In this document: in pieces, positions 52,401-62,700 of the stretch
Position numbering within the stretch: position 1 is the first letter of the stretch
Layout of the letters: each line of letters opens with the position of its first letter
NCBI GenBank assembly: GCA_051453625.1
Contig: JBOZIK010000001.1
Location: forward strand, 197,706,497 to 197,770,496
Direction of reading: 5' to 3'
Origin: Welwitschia mirabilis
Taxonomy: Eukaryota > Gnetophyta > Gnetopsida > Welwitschiales
Length of the DNA stretch: 64,000 nt
The notes under the pieces: generated by a model
Databases searched by the model: none
The model's input: only the letters and a program-made list of their open reading frames with translations
What the model was told of the DNA's origin: nothing
Position numbers and translations under genes: made by a program

Positions 52401-55400
52401 NNNNNNNNNNNNNNNNNNNNNNNNNNNNNNNNNNNNNNNNNNNNNNNNNNNNNNNNNNNNNNNNNNNNNNNNNNNNNNNNNNNNNNNNNNNNNNNNNNNN
52501 NNNNNNNNNNNNNNNNNNNNNNNNNNNNNNNNNNNNNNNNNNNNNNNNNNNNNNNNNNNNNNNNNNNNNNNNNNNNNNNNNNNNNNNNNNNNNNNNNNNN
52601 NNNNNNNNNNNNNNNNNNNNNNNNNNNNNNNNNNNNNNNNNNNNNNNNNNNNNNNNNNNNNNNNNNNNNNNNNNNNNNNNNNNNNNNNNNNNNNNNNNNN
52701 NNNNNNNNNNNNNNNNNNNNNNNNNNNNNNNNNNNNNNNNNNNNNNNNNNNNNNNNNNNNNNNNNNNNNNNNNNNNNNNNNNNNNNNNNNNNNNNNNNNN
52801 NNNNNNNNNNNNNNNNNNNNNNNNNNNNNNNNNNNNNNNNNNNNNNNNNNNNNNNNNNNNNNNNNNNNNNNNNNNNNNNNNNNNNNNNNNNNNNNNATGA
52901 AGCCTTCTGCTTTTTGCAAACATTTAGGCAGAAATAGTTACCTAAAAGCCAAGTGAAGAAACTGGAAGCGAGACTATTTCGCATACAATACAAGTCCTCC
53001 TTTGAAAAGCTAACACTCCTATTGTTAACAGTATGCCAACCACCATAAAACTTGATTTTTAACTTCTCTTGCTATGTACGTATGTGTGTGTATACATATA
53101 CAATACATATACATATATATATACATACATACATTTATATATATATATATATATAAACCACATTCAAGGGCTATGATGTAGATGTTGATGGAGTCCTTAT
53201 ACACTAGACAACACAAGTGTGATCGACAATGCTAAGAACCGAGCGTAACACTCAACAACTTAACATATAGATATGATGCACCACTTTGTCCAAGAACAAA
53301 TGCATAATAAAGCAACATCATACAACATATCCACACAAAGAATAAGGCCAACAGAGATCTTAACAAAACCCTCTTTGGAAGAGAGATACAACAACCTTGA
53401 AAGCAACTTGCCCCTTTCATCTATTTAATCTCTATCCACCTTGTTTCTTGTCATCTGCATGCCTATGTCTTATTTCCTTGTGGCAATCTTTTAATGTTGC
53501 TTTCTAACTTGTCTCTTAAGTTGAACCCTCCTGAATTGATTGACGACCCTTAGCTTTGCGTTTTGGGGACAATTAGTAGGCCAGTCAGCCACCACGCAAT
53601 GCTTGGGTAATTACCTTTGTTTCAACCTCTTTCCTTGTCTAGCTGGCCTTGGTCAGTCAGTCACAGTTAATCTCAAACAGCCACCACATAGTTGGGTGCA
53701 AAAAAAGCTTATCGGGCACCTATAATCCTAACTGTTCACTATTTACTGATCATTCAAATATCTCTTCTCATTTCTCAAGTCCTAAGGAGGGAGAAAATAA
53801 CTATCAACAACTCCACTTACTCACATCAGAAAAGGCTGAAATGACTTCCCACACATCTTTTGCTAAGAGGCTACTAACCCACAAAAGATTTGTGAACTTT
53901 GGTTCTCTTAGGAAAGAAATACCATTCAGCTTGAAATTTTAGAATTTGAGGTGCTCTTCATATTAGAACCCTTCACTGGTATTTTTCCAAGGCAAGTCCA
54001 CTTGTTCTATTACAATGGCATGATGCTGATTCTGAATATTTATGAGTTACAATGAGGATTACTCTTGAAGTCATTGTTAATTCCATTGTTTTTCCTTCTG
54101 AGGATGAGGATCCCTACTCCACCATAGTAAGTTCTCTTACTAAAGCTTTTGATTGAGAATCCAGCTTGATGCTTGAAAACCTTCTTTAGAGTTTTGCATT
54201 TGATTTCCATGTATAATCTGTTGCAAACTTGGGGCATACAGATGAAGTGCCTTTGTAGCTGATATCTTGCATTGTTATAAGATGGGGACAATACTAAACC
54301 TAGTTGAGGTCGTCTTTTCACCTATCTATTAAAAGTCTATTTCAAGTTTGTAGCACTCCCCTTGCAGACATAGGTCTTGTCTCTAACACTGGATGCATTC
54401 TTGCTACAGCAAGAATATGTTTGTTTCCAATTCAGGGAGGAGATGAAGGCACCTAATTCTCTAGATTTGTCCAACTTGAGGTGTATAACAGTGTTCCATA
54501 AGCAGGCAAGTTTCACCCCTTCCAGGACTGCTGCCAAAAGGAGGCATTCCCAGAGCTTTGCTGGTATGTCCACTTTTGATTCAGTCACTACAGCATATGG
54601 CACAATGAGTCCAACAGATTTCATCCATTCCTTGCCAGTTGGATTCTTGGTCTCGTCATTTAGTCAGAGGCCATGCACATAAATGGGTTGTAGGTCAAAA
54701 GCATCTCTTCTTCTAGTTTGGAGTCAGGTTCTAGAAGCAAAGTGTCAAGTTGATGATTTCGTCAGTTGTTAGATATCACTTTCTCCATCTTTTGTTCTCC
54801 TTCATTCACAATCTTTTTGTATCTTCTCAGCTATACTCATTGTCTTATTGGCCATCTCCTGATGATATTAGATGTATCTTTTTGTTCTCTCCACGTGATA
54901 CTCTTATGATGTAATCTTTTCATCCAATGGTTAGTTTACATGCATATATAGCTTTCCTAGTATATATTAATGTTTAATCATATCCACACTTTCTCTTTAA
55001 TTATAGTTGTAATGTCCCTTTGCTAACCATACAATTTTTAATTACGTTTTCATGTTCCATGTAATTTCATTCCAAACATTTAATGTGCTTTTGCAGTTGT
55101 AACTGCTATAACTTCACCTACTTTTCAAAGGTTCCTTCTCTCTTTTGTCCTTATAGACATCAATTATGACAAAAAGGGGGATAAAACCCCAAGATTTCAG
55201 GCCTTTTTGTCAGACTCAAACTCATAAACAAACTCCAAGCAATCCAAAATCGGGCTTGTCGTCTAAACTTGGCAAAACTCAACAAACTTGACACAAACTC
55301 TAGAAGACCAAAAGTGTTTTGAATAACATATAATTTTTATTAGTTTTAAGCATTTTTCATGTGTTCAAATAGGACAAAGAGCATTTCTAAGTACAATATT

Positions 55401-57675
55401 AAGTGTTGTATAGTCCAAACCAGTGTTGCAAGACTCTCTGGGTCTAGGCAAGTACTCTCCGAGTCCCTAGTTTTTTTGAACTCGTGAGTTGAGTGGGTAG
55501 AAACTCGCCGAGACCAAGTCAACTCGCAAAACTCACAAGTCTCAATGAGTCTTGGTGAGATTTGGCGAGTTTTGGTGAGTTTTGGCGAGTCTTGGTGCAT
55601 CTGTACATAAATCCCTCTAGTGACTCTTTTTGACTCCCGAGTTTGTGCTAAGTCAGCTCCCGAGTCGAGCAAAGTCATGAGTTTTTTCCCCTAGCCGAGT
55701 TGGGTGGCGAGTCCGAGTCTTGCAACAATGGTCCAAACACATAATTAATATGTGTGATCAACAATATATATGAGTTTTGTTGATCTCTCTTCAAGACTTC
55801 CGCTTTTGATTGTTTAAAGCACGTATTGCTTTGACAAAATACTCAAAACAAATGATTGTATGATATTATTTGAATATCAACATGTGCAACTTCATAGTTT
55901 TACATTCCAAACTAGCAAGCCTAAGTGGTATTAGATATATCAAAAGGGGATAGAGGAAATGTTAGCAAAATGGTTCTTACAAAAAGTAAGTTTCCCTTGA
56001 TCTCTACTCTTGTGATTGGCAACTAGGCTTTGGGAAGCACCTCCATTGGAAAAGATCTCCTAGTGCTTTTTGTGGTCCTAGAAACAAGGGTTTCAAAACA
56101 TTTTGCAACTAGTTGAAAGGATTTCATATGAGAAAGTTATAACTATGATAAGAAAATAACTAAAATAGATTAAACAGTTTTTTAACTATTTTTTGTAGAA
56201 ACCTCTCCATATGGTTTCATATGGCCTTGGAGATGGTTGCAAATGAAGTATCACCATATATTCGCTATAAATACATCAAAGTATATAGTCATTTGGCACA
56301 AAGGCATGAGATATTTCAGATATATTTATACCAAGTATGATGCACTACATACTGAAATGAGTTTGTGCAAAGGCATGACATACTCAGATATATTTATACC
56401 AAATATTATGCACTACATACTGAAATAAGCTTGCAAGTTTTAAACACAGTGGACTTGTTCAATACGGCAGCTCCAGCAAGTCGGTCAAGTCCACAAGTAC
56501 CAAACTCATCTCAGCAAGTTCTAGTGTTTAGACTCACCATGAGCTCGAGACTGACAACTTGTCTGGACACCTCTCAAGTCTTGCAATTATGACAACGCTG
56601 AAGTTCAATAAAGTGCCCTGTGCCCTCTTCTAACTATGAAAGCATGTCTAGGGCTACATGTCACTTGATGCCATGCTTTGGAGGTTGATTCTTAGAAGGT
56701 ATTACTCTCTTTAGGGCATAACTTCAAGAGGGGCATCATCCAACTTCCATCAAAGGACAAGGGAAGTTGAGCACATTATATATTAGTGACATCCTATAAA
56801 ATTTTATTTACTTCATTAATATTTGGCAATGTTTCACACTAAGATTGTAGACACAATCACTATTTTTCTCATAGAATTGTGTAGATAGAATGGATTTTCT
56901 AGTATGCTTATCCACATTCATATAACTGTTCTCAATTTATGAAAATATTGTTATACACGTAACACAAGCCATTCCCCTAGCTCAAGCCACAATCATAGGC
57001 AAAGTTGCAAATAACTTCAACAGCAACCACACCCTCAGAAATATAATCAATGCATATTAAATGTATTTACCATTATCTTTCTTATGATCTTAGGAACATC
57101 AAGCACCTCCTAGATGGATGTCAGATCAGATGTCTAGAAATGTAGAAGTAGTTGACTTATCATAGTGGAAATAATAATCTGAATTTTTTAATTGCCTCTG
57201 AATTTTTTTATTTCTACAAACTTACAAGTAAAAATTAAAAATGAAATTAAAATGCTTCCACCCGTCCGATCCCCTCTACATTTTAAATAACTCTTTGACA
57301 TGCTTTGTAGAAAAACATACCTCAAAGAGAAAAGCATACCTCAAGGTTTGCTCCAAACTTTCTATGTCGTTCTATTGTGTCACCACCTCCAGAAAAAGCA
57401 TATTTATTAACCTGAAGAAAATAAGCATCACAAGGACATACATTGAAAGTGTCCACAAGTAGAAAATGTTTGATATCACTTTTCATATATGCATCTGCAA
57501 ATCCTGATGAATATAAGACACCCTGGACTGATTGAAACATCTTTTATTTGCTGTATCAGTAATTTGTAGCATACACTGGAGTGATTGATATTACCTTATT
57601 CTTGATGTCTTTTGAAGAATCAGTTACATAAATGGCTGTGGTAGAGTCACTTGCAGACATTTTCCCCGTCTCCCC
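40414..57675 (-). CDS. Tryptophanyl-tRNA synthetase, cytosolic type, C-terminal exons
   Basis: Class I aminoacyl-tRNA synthetase that charges tRNA-Trp with tryptophan. Five exons on the minus strand join in phase 0 to 127 codons and a stop: 57595-57675, 57340-57411, 41071-41139, 40843-40953 and 40414-40464. All inner boundaries are GT-AG. The first visible exon carries GETGKMSASDSTTAIYVTDS with the catalytic KMSAS loop. It is followed by NKYAFSGGGDTIERHRK, VKYLSFFLDDDEELE, EYGAGRMLTGEVKKRLIEVL and the C-terminus PRPLPNMFT. These match, in order, the C-terminal third of eukaryotic cytosolic TrpRS (usually about 400 residues). The Rossmann N-terminal half with the HIGH motif is not in the visible sequence and should lie to the right of the window. 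Exons are intact with no stops or shifts, so the gene is probably functional. Introns are 183, about 16200, 117 and 378 bp. Confidence 0.95.
40843..40953 (-). CDS. TrpRS exon (37 codons)
   Basis: Acceptor ATTAG, then EYGAGRMLTGEVKKRLIEVL and TDLIERHRKARAAVTDE, donor GTAATT. If the donor were ignored the frame would run 15 more codons to a stop, ending in unrelated residues. Splicing to 40464 restores the usual TrpRS C-terminus. Confidence 0.95.
41071..41139 (-). CDS. TrpRS exon (23 codons)
   Basis: Acceptor AATCAG, then VDVPVKYLSFFLDDDEELEN and IKR, donor GTAAGC. The acidic LDDDEELE stretch is typical of eukaryotic TrpRS just ahead of the conserved helix GEVKKRLIE. Confidence 0.95.
41140..42239. 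other. Intron sequence with no recognised element
   Basis: Part of the giant TrpRS intron. A 10-N gap lies at 41596-41605. No repeat or coding signal was recognised. Confidence 0.5.
42240..43040 (+). repeat. LTR-like dispersed repeat in the TrpRS intron
   Basis: The part 42700-43040 resembles a plant LTR end: CTAGAAAGTTCTGCAC, a TATTTAATC TATA-like stretch, then TTTCCGTGGATGTTTGCATC, TTTTACCACTTAAATCTCTA and a closing TTCTTAACA near 43037. The part 42240-42470 (CACAGGAAAGCAGTGCAGAG) is similar to 59040-59090. Short inverted repeats ACATTACAAAG / CTTTGTAATGT lie at 42530 and 42615. The boundaries and family are not established. Confidence 0.4.
43041..44439. other. Intron sequence, with an LTR-like motif near 43440
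   Basis: Near 43440-43490 the minus strand carries CCAAAGCACTATAAATTTTG, close to the ACCACTTAAATCTCT motif of the LTR-like repeat at 42980. Otherwise no feature was recognised. ORFs 43525-43863 and 43993-44232 have no domain. Confidence 0.4.
44440..45020 (-). mobile_element. Possible 3' end of an L1-type LINE, minus strand
   Basis: The minus strand reads RCSVCKSDAKILDQLPCLFG then RLVWDQFPRRFRLLAC near 44700-44820. In another frame it reads CFLIIWFTWKARMPLSSKV near 44650-44700. This is like the zinc-binding (zf-RVT) and W..W..R tail of plant L1 ORF2. It is frame-shifted and short, so the call is tentative. Confidence 0.45.
45021..48649. other. Intron sequence with a 446-N gap
   Basis: The gap lies at 47613-48058, and about 90 bp before it (47530-47612, GAAGAAATATAGTTCTGATA) are repeated after it (48062-48145). 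Near 45935 the minus strand carries CCAAACCACTATAATTTGTT, another LTR-like motif. ORF 46630-46965 shows no domain. The stretch 48150-48649 may hold an L1 ORF1 remnant but nothing definite was seen. Confidence 0.45.
48650..52130 (+). mobile_element. L1-type LINE (endonuclease and RT), antisense in the TrpRS intron
   Basis: Endonuclease end: NLVLIGSDFNYAIFHEYNKK at 49010-49072. Before RT: WIKEGDANSKCFHVY near 49680. RT: DPYGFPLIFFQHYLNIVKD at 49980, LIMKKTDADKISSF, LISLSNIVYKIMSKLLAKTL and LPILISELQGDSVKGR at 50380-50545, then AEVLERMIDKAQKTNF near 50850. C-terminal part: SLQSLPIYLMFCLWTPEEVV, CIHLKNWDSLSKSWDKGGFA near 51400 and a zf-RVT-like WQGKDNF segment near 51695. Order and motifs are those of plant L1 ORF2. 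Several stops and frameshifts make it inactive. The 100-N gap 50039-50138 is followed by a repeat of 49867-50038. Confidence 0.87.
50139..50311 (+). repeat. Second copy of 49867-50038 after a 100-N gap
   Basis: ATAACATTAATAAGATCATT at the right gap edge repeats 49867 onward up to the GTTAAGGATGA at the left gap edge. I count four differences by eye over about 172 bp. This is an unmerged overlap in the L1 RT region. Confidence 0.9.
52131..55412. other. Intron sequence with 663-N gap and microsatellite
   Basis: N gap at 52234-52896. Alternating TATG/TACA/TA repeats lie at 53071-53156. A minus-strand ORF at 54337-54624 (KSVGLIVPYAVVTESKVDIP, 95 codons) and another at 54040-54321 have near-normal amino acid composition but no family I recognise. 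They may be a decayed element or chance. Confidence 0.45.
55413..55738. mobile_element. hAT-type MITE with perfect 8-bp target duplication
   Basis: The element 55421-55730 (310 bp) starts CAGTGTTGCAAGACTC and ends GAGTCTTGCAACAATG, an inverted repeat of 16 bp with one mismatch. It is flanked by the identical 8-mers GTCCAAAC at 55413-55420 and 55731-55738. CA(G)TGTTGC termini and 8-bp duplications are the hAT hallmarks. No transposase is present. The inside is packed with GAGT/CGAGT motifs, including GGCGAGTTTTGGTGAGT. It sits in the TrpRS intron about 2 kb from an exon. Confidence 0.88.
55739..56299. other. Intron sequence with no recognised element
   Basis: No feature recognised. Confidence 0.5.
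56300..56437 (+). repeat. 69-bp tandem duplication
   Basis: Two adjacent units start at AAAGGCATGAGATA (56300) and AAAGGCATGACATA (56369). They share CAGATATATTTATACCAA and TGCACTACATACTGAAAT. A few substitutions separate them. The ORF called across it is an artefact of the repeat. Confidence 0.9.
56438..57339. other. Intron sequence near the TrpRS donor
   Basis: No element was recognised. CATACCTCAA occurs twice (57316 and 57335), the second overlapping the real splice donor; the first could act as a cryptic donor. Confidence 0.45.
57340..57411 (-). CDS. TrpRS exon (24 codons)
   Basis: Acceptor CTTCAG before VNKYAFSGGGDTIERHRKFG and ANLE, donor GTATGC. The NKYAFSGG segment is a strong TrpRS marker. 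The donor of this exon opens the 16-kb intron. Confidence 0.95.
57595..57675 (-). CDS. TrpRS exon with KMSAS motif (27 codons)
   Basis: Acceptor TTTTTCAG and donor GTAATATC flank GETGKMSASDSTTAIYVTDS plus SKDIKNK. KMSAS is the second signature of class I synthetases and binds ATP. The frame is open and phase 0 at both ends. Confidence 0.95.
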
Positions 57676-58309
57676 CTGAAAAACAGGAATAGATGAAGCT
57701 GTGGCTGGGGAAGGAGTGTTTAATTTAGCATCACGAACAACATCAGATGTTGAGATGAAAAATATACATTGGAGACACTAGGTGAGATAAATTTAAACTG
57801 CCTCATACGGTCAATATTACAATCACAAGCAACATTTATGTAACATGATACCTTTCACTTGTAACATGACATGCATATTGTCACAATCTAAAATCTTAAA
57901 GGATTTAGCCTGATACAGTCATAAAGAGCAACAATATCATAACTATGGCAACTTCTGCATGATGTCGTATGCACACAACCCCACCCTCTCCCTTCTATGC
58001 CAACCCACCTATACATAGCTCAGAATATACATATTGAAGAACTCTTACTTTTAATAATGAAGTGGTAGCTCAAAATTCGCTGAACAAGAAAAACATTTTG
58101 CCCATCTCTTCACTTAATGGTTTCTTCTATCCTAACAACAAATTTCCATAGATAACTAGTAGCAACCAGAACTAGCATAGAAAGCACCTAATTTTACATT
58201 CAATGATAAAGGCAATCATCAATTTTTGGACACTTGCCAAATATTTTGAAATACGTGCAACTAAGGATAGCAGATGGGCCAGTAATGTAACAGCATTAAT
58301 TGTATAAAG
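57676..58309 (-). other. Probable upstream TrpRS intron, first part
   Basis: It begins at the acceptor of the KMSAS exon. No upstream TrpRS exon (HIGH motif, DQDPYFR-type segment) was found here or further right, so the intron appears to exceed 6.3 kb, unless an exon is hidden in an N gap. Confidence 0.55.
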
Positions 58310-58740
58310 AATGTAACTGAAAGAAAGAATGAAATAGAACAACGGCAAGGAAAAGACACAAAGTAACATAGTTTGGCCACTTTTTATTCAACATTCATGG
58401 AACAGTGCAGAGCTCTTAATTTAATCCGAGAAATAAAAGGACACATGTCATCACTAATATTTTCCACGAGGCAACCAATCTCAAGCCAAGATATCAAATT
58501 ATGTTGTTATAATTTATAAACAACATAGATGAGAGAAACAATAAAATAGAGCAGCAGCAAACAAAACGGACACAAATCAACATGCTTTGGGCCCATATTT
58601 ACTTTGTATCCATGAAATCATGTAGGGCTCTTAAATTAAGCAGAGACAACAAGGGCATAAGCCATCCCCAATAGCTTCAAGAAGGCAGACACTCATTCAA
58701 GCAGAGAAATCAAATTAAATATAGTCTAACACTATAAGTC
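58310..58740 (-). repeat. Two diverged direct repeats of about 216 bp, LTR-like
   Basis: Units begin near 58310 (AAAGAAAGAATGAAATAGAA) and 58525 (GAGAAACAATAAAATAGAGC). Both contain GGACACAAA / AGACACAAA, AACAT..TTTGG, CAGAGCTCTTAA / TAGGGCTCTTAA and TCTCAAGCC / CATTCAAGC parts. The wording ACACAAAGTAACATAGTTTG resembles the reverse of plant LTR ends, so they may be two nested LTR pieces. Confidence 0.5.
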
Positions 58741-59700
58741 TTCCCTCTAACACAAAAGTTCTTTTATATTTTCACATTAGGGTGAGAAACCCTAAGCTAA
58801 GGATAAAGCTCTACATATGCATTGGCCCTAACTAATTTAAATAACCCCTCGTCTACAAATAACTTCACAACATATATGGGAAATTTAAACCCCTTTTTTA
58901 ATTGAAATACAATCAATGTTTTATCACATAAAAGGGAAAAGTAAACTAGATGAAAGATTTGGCTTCAATCTTGTTAACAAATAATAACACAAGAAAAATG
59001 CATCCAAAAGACGCACAGAGACATTTACATTGGAAAACCCTCAAATGCCAAGGGAAGCATCCACAGGAAAGTAGTGCAAAGCCCTTATTAGAAAAACAAG
59101 TTTACAAACAAGCCAAAAGTAGCTTCAATCTTCAGCTTGGAACTTCTTCGATAGGAATCACTCCTCAAGCCANNNNNNNNNNAGGATTAAATAGATATAG
59201 AGCTGAACCTTCTACAACACCCTAGGCTAATCTTTTTAATTACAAGGAAAAAGTTAATCTCCACATAAACTTTAAAAGACTATGCACAACCCCAAGGTGA
59301 CTTTACAAAAAAACACCTTTTACAATAATAATTCTTTCAAATAAAGTGGTTAACATTAAAAGACAACATTACGAAGGGAATGAATTTAGCTTTTCAATCA
59401 AACATTAACTCCTCTAAAAGAAATGCGGAGGGGATCAAAGATCTCCTCCTTATGTCAATACCCATTTGTAGCGTGTTAAACTTTCTTAGATATTGCTAAA
59501 GCGAAATCTATACTTTTATGTCCTTGTTATTTATTTAAAAGTTGTAACTCCTTCCGTGTTGTAAAAGTAAGCTTTTAATTAAGTCACTTCAGGTCATTAG
59601 GATGGCCTATTTTAAAGTATATTCAAGGGCATGTGCCATAAAGAGATTTAGGGTTTTCTAAGGTTTGTCATCATGTCTACATAAATCCTTTGGCGGGCTT
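58741..59700. repeat. LTR-like segment related to 42240-42720
   Basis: TGGAAAACCCTC, CCACAGGAAAGTAGTGCAAA and, further on, AAAGTTGTAA...GTTGTAAAAGT with CTTTTAATTAAGTCACTT parallel the 42350-42700 segment (CCACAGGAAAGCAGTGCAGA, AAAAGTTGTAAAAGCTGACT). A 10-N gap lies at 59173-59182. Coordinates are approximate. Confidence 0.4.
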
Positions 59701-62700
59701 ATTGTGGTAGATGGGTGAGGATAAAAGGGACTGATCTCCACTGTAAATCTTATGGATTTATCTATGTTACCATTTCTTTGTCAATTCTCTATTGCTTGAC
59801 AAATTATCTGTTCAGAAGAAAAGAGAAAAAGTAAAGAACCAACAAAAGTGGAGATGGGTAACCAAACATCACTTGCCATTCCAATGAAATGAAAGAAATC
59901 AAATCTCAATCCCCTATCGAATCAAGGAAACGATTAGGCAATGCCTTCATTACCTTCCATCACAAGTTATACAAGAACTTTGCTTAAGCAACAAGCAATC
60001 AATACCCATTAAGTCCTTAGATCCATTGAATCTAGTCACCTCTCTAATCTATTAGTCTTGAAAATTCCACTATAGGTTTGTTCCTCAAAAAACTTATAGA
60101 ATGTTGACATTGCATCCTAACAATCACCCCCTAAACATTAACATCACATTGCACCCCTTCAAACTATCATCCTCATCAAGGGTGCACTCTTCTGTTTCGT
60201 GTCATGTGTGAGATGGAATACAATAAAACAATAACAAACTCAAAAACAAAATAGTAACCCATGGCTACACAACAGAAGCCATCTAGATTGGTGAAACCAT
60301 AATTCACTAAATTCATAGCTAACACGACACAATCAACGAGGTTCCAGTGCTACAAGAAGCACACCCCTTAAGTTTGACATAGCAACAAAGAAATGAGTTT
60401 CACGTGTACCAATAATCAAACCACAGAACACTTTCTTGTTCTTTCTAGTGCCTTACATGCACTTATGCCATTATTCAAGTGATTCTCCATGCATGTCATC
60501 TACAGCATCTTCCTGGTTTTCTCTACACATTACTTACTTATCATAGCCTCCATCCCCAAGTTCCATTGCATTACAATCCATCCCCATTATGCAAACCAAT
60601 AAATGACCTACAACTCCAAGAAAAGTTTCCAAAGCCATAGCCTTCAAAAGCACATGGAGAAAAGACTAGATCTCATACCAATTGTCAAGAATAAGAGTGA
60701 AAATATGAAGAGACAAAAAGCACAAATAGTTTTTGACTTTCCAATGAAATTTCATCACAATTGCCAAAATTGCATGCAATTTTCATCTGAAGCAACGAAA
60801 ATGTTGCATTCCCCAACACTCAACCAAGATTTAGCAAAATTGCACACAACACAACACTGGCACAATTTCACCATACAATGGCATAATTGCATCAAATTGT
60901 AGCTTGTACAAAAGCTGGAAACTACTTTGAAAAGCAGAAAAACAAGCATCATTTTTCAAGCGTAGAAGGAACACTTTTCCTTGAAAAAAAGTAATGAAAC
61001 CTTTTTTTTAAAATTTTCATTTCTTAATTAAAAAAAGAAAAAGTCAACCATTTAAAAGCTTCATCATCCAAAAAATAAAAAGTTATCTTCTATAGTTAAG
61101 AAAACCTTGTGGCATTNNNNNNNNNNNNNNNNNNNNNNNNNNNNNNNNNNNNNNNNNNNNNNNNNNNNNNNNNNNNNNNNNNNNNNNNNNNNNNNNNNNN
61201 NNNNNNNNNNNNNNNNNNNNNNNNNNNNNNNNNNNNNNNNNNNNNNNNNNNNNNNNNNNNNNNNNNNNNNNNNNNNNNNNNNNNNNNNNNNNNNNNNNNN
61301 NNNNNNNNNNNNNNNNNNNNNNNNNNNNNNNNNNNNNNNNNNNNNNNNNNNNNNNNNNNNNNNNNNNNNNNNNNNNNNNNNNNNNNNNNNNNNNNNNNNN
61401 NNNNNNNNNNNNNNNNNNNNNNNNNNNNNNNNNNNNNNNNNNNNNNNNNNNNNNNNNNNNNNNNNNNNNNNNNNNNNNNNNNNNNNNNNNNNNNNNNNNN
61501 NNNNNNNNNNNNNNNNNNNNNNNNNNNNNNNNNNNNNNNNNNNNNNNNNNNNNNNNNNNNNNNNNNNNNNNNNNNNNNNNNNNNNNNNNNNNNNNNNNNN
61601 NNNNNNNNNNNNNNNNNNNNNNNNNNNNNNNNNNNNNNNNNNNNNNNNNNNNNNNNNNNNNNNNNNNNNNNNNNNNNNNNNNNNNNNNNNNNNNNNNNNN
61701 NNNNNNNNNNNNNNNNNNNNNNNNNNNNNNNNNNNNNNNNNNNNNNNNNNNNNNNNNNNNNNNNNNNNNNNNNNNNNNNNNNNNNNNNNNNNNNNNNNNN
61801 NNNNNNNNNNNNNNNNNNNNNNNNNNNNNNNNNNNNNNNNNNNNNNNNNNNNNNNNNNNNNNNNNNNNNNNNNNNNNNNNNNNNNNNNNNNNNNNNNNNN
61901 NNNNNNNNNNNNNNNNNNNNNNNNNNNNNNNNNNNNNNNNNNCATTTAAAAGCTTCATCATCCAAACAATAAAAAGTTATCTTCTCTAGTTAAGAAAACC
62001 TTGTGGCATTCTTATCTTTTTGTTGGAATTTTCACTTTTCAATGGAAGCTCTTAAAAAACACTTTATTAGAAAGAAGCTCCGATGGGTAAGAATCATTAT
62101 TGTTTTCAATTGATTTTTGTTAGAAGATCACTACTCCAACCCTAAGGGTTTCCCTCTATACATCAAGGCACTCACCTCCTTATTTATTCACATTCGCTCT
62201 TACAGATTTGGACAAAACCATTCTTCTCCTAAGCTTTTCCTAATCGCCTTCTACCAGGGTATGCCTTCACAATTGTCAACTTCCAAAAGTGGTTTTTGTG
62301 CCTCTAAAAATGCAAGTTCACTTTTGGCCTCTCCTTAAGGTTCAATATGACTTTGGAGGTTTTGCAACTTACGGACTTTGAATAAACGAAGCACCATAGG
62401 CTCTTTTTTTTTTCTTTTTTTCTTTTTTTGCTGGGAACTTCTTTGTCATAGATTTTCTTCTTGTGGCTTTCCCATTTTTTATTGTAGTTCTTGAATACCT
62501 TGGAAGTGGGTTAATANNNNNNNNNNNNNNNNNNNNNNNNNNNNNNNNNNNNNNNNNNNNNNNNNNNNNNNNNNNNNNNNNNNNNNNNNNNNNNNNNNNN
62601 NNNNNNNNNNNNNNNNNNNNNNNNNNNNNNNNNNNNNNNNNNNNNNNNNNNNNNNNNNNNNNNNNNNNNNNNNNNNNNNNNNNNNNNNNNNNNNNNNNNN

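Larger units (their letters stand above)
41140..57339 (-). other. Giant TrpRS intron, about 16.2 kb
   Basis: The donor GTATGC follows exon 57340-57411. The acceptor TACTAATCAG precedes exon 41071-41139, with CTAAT close enough to serve as a branch-site-like element. Inside lie LTR-like pieces (42240-43480), a LINE tail (44440-45020), an L1 element (48650-52130), a hAT MITE (55421-55730), a tandem repeat (56300-56437) and N gaps. Its length includes duplicated and unknown-size gap sequence, so the true size may differ. Confidence 0.88.

Noticed and set aside
56237-56592. Two plus-strand ORFs with repeated RYIYTKY
   Set aside because: Products of the 69-bp tandem duplication, not a repeat protein gene.
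57322-57540. Single-exon ORF of 72 codons around NKYAFSGGG
   Set aside because: Only 57340-57411 is exon; the rest is intron read through, as the acceptor CAG and donor GTATGC show.
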